Assembly (NCBI GenBank): GCA_017354595.1
Contig: JAFMQQ010000234.1
Coordinates: 1 to 5,711 of the forward strand
Source: Micromonosporaceae bacterium
GTDB lineage: Bacteria > Actinomycetota > Actinomycetes > Mycobacteriales > Micromonosporaceae
DNA: 5,711 nt
Direction: 5' to 3'
The notes under the pieces were generated by a model that ran no database searches, was not told the origin of the DNA, and saw only the letters and a program-made list of their open reading frames with translations. Position numbers and translations under genes: made by a program. The stretch's first letter is position 1. Each line of letters begins with the position of its first letter. Of the stretch, positions 5,498 to 5,711 are shown one piece after another.

Positions 5498-5711
5498 GGC
5501 TGGGACTCCTCCCAACGTTCAAACTCATCGAGTTCGAGGTCGTTCAATGGGCGCACGTTGACGATCCACGCGTCGAGCGGTCTGCCCTTGATGGGCCTGA
5601 CAAGCACCAGGATGGCCTTGCCCGCCCGCGTCCGACCCCAGATGGTCAGCACCCGCATGCCGCCGGGTGTGATCGCGACGCGTGGCCACCGGCGGCCGTA
5701 CACGGCTTGGA
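5494..5711 (-). CDS. BrnT-like small protein, probable toxin (5' end outside window)
   Basis: The reading frame is open to the right edge; 72 complete codons are visible. A GTG at 5703 could start a 69-aa protein, but no ribosome site can be judged, and similarity suggests the N-terminus lies outside. The visible part has alternating basic beta strands (MRVLTIWGRTRAG, then KAILVLVRPI and DAWIVNVRPL) and an acidic C-terminal helix (NDLELDEFERWEE). This resembles the second half of BrnT toxins, RelE-like ribonucleases with a GRT..G..L.VV core, a strand ending in an Arg, and a final Glu-rich helix; the BrnT N-terminal motif would be beyond the edge. It ends in ATGA, overlapping the next gene's start. 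Identification rests on strand pattern and gene order, not on a clear catalytic motif, so other small-protein families remain possible. Confidence 0.5.
   Translation of the reverse strand, partial: QAVYGRRWPRVAITPGGMRVLTIWGRTRAGKAILVLVRPIKGRPLDAWIVNVRPLNDLELDEFERWEESQP

Noticed and set aside
1..5711. CRISPR array, tRNA or rRNA gene, insertion sequence or transposase
   Set aside because: No regularly spaced repeats, no recognisable tRNA or rRNA sequence and no transposase-like protein were seen on either strand.

Overview
This is a GC-rich window with long antisense shadow ORFs, GTG starts and GGAGG ribosome binding sites, as expected of a high-GC actinobacterium. The GluRS and L,D-transpeptidase proteins resemble those of Micromonosporaceae. 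That family-level guess comes from remembered protein similarity, not from a search.

Layout. (1) 1-883, minus: N-terminal 294 codons of glutamyl-tRNA synthetase (gltX), running off the left edge. (2) 884-992: divergent intergenic region with a 10-bp palindrome. (3) 993-2234, plus: an LdtMt2-like lipoprotein L,D-transpeptidase (cell-wall 3-3 cross-linking). (4) 2241-3524, minus: a GH1 beta-glucosidase, convergent with the transpeptidase gene and only 6 nt from it; a perfect 10-bp-stem hairpin lies in its last codons. (5) 3525-3590: short divergent spacer where two candidate promoters, one per strand, overlap almost completely. (6) 3591-4559, plus: a YajO-like aldo/keto reductase, probably leaderless. 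(7) 4563-4580: GC hairpin between convergent genes. (8) 4581-5711, minus: an accessory block of four small genes read as two tandem toxin-antitoxin-like pairs. One is a ribbon-helix-helix antitoxin plus MazF-like toxin (antitoxin first). Upstream of it is a BrnT-like protein cut by the right edge plus a second ribbon-helix-helix protein (toxin first), joined by an ATGA overlap.

How it fits together. The first four genes are chromosomal housekeeping or metabolic genes in alternating orientation, so each is probably transcribed alone. No joint pathway is evident, although the glucosidase and reductase share a regulatory spacer. The right-hand 1.1 kb differs: small overlapping genes in one direction, a leaderless-type antitoxin promoter with an operator-like dyad, and a coupled toxin-first pair. 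The most interesting material is the tandem toxin-antitoxin block, especially the right-hand pair, and the interlocked divergent promoters.
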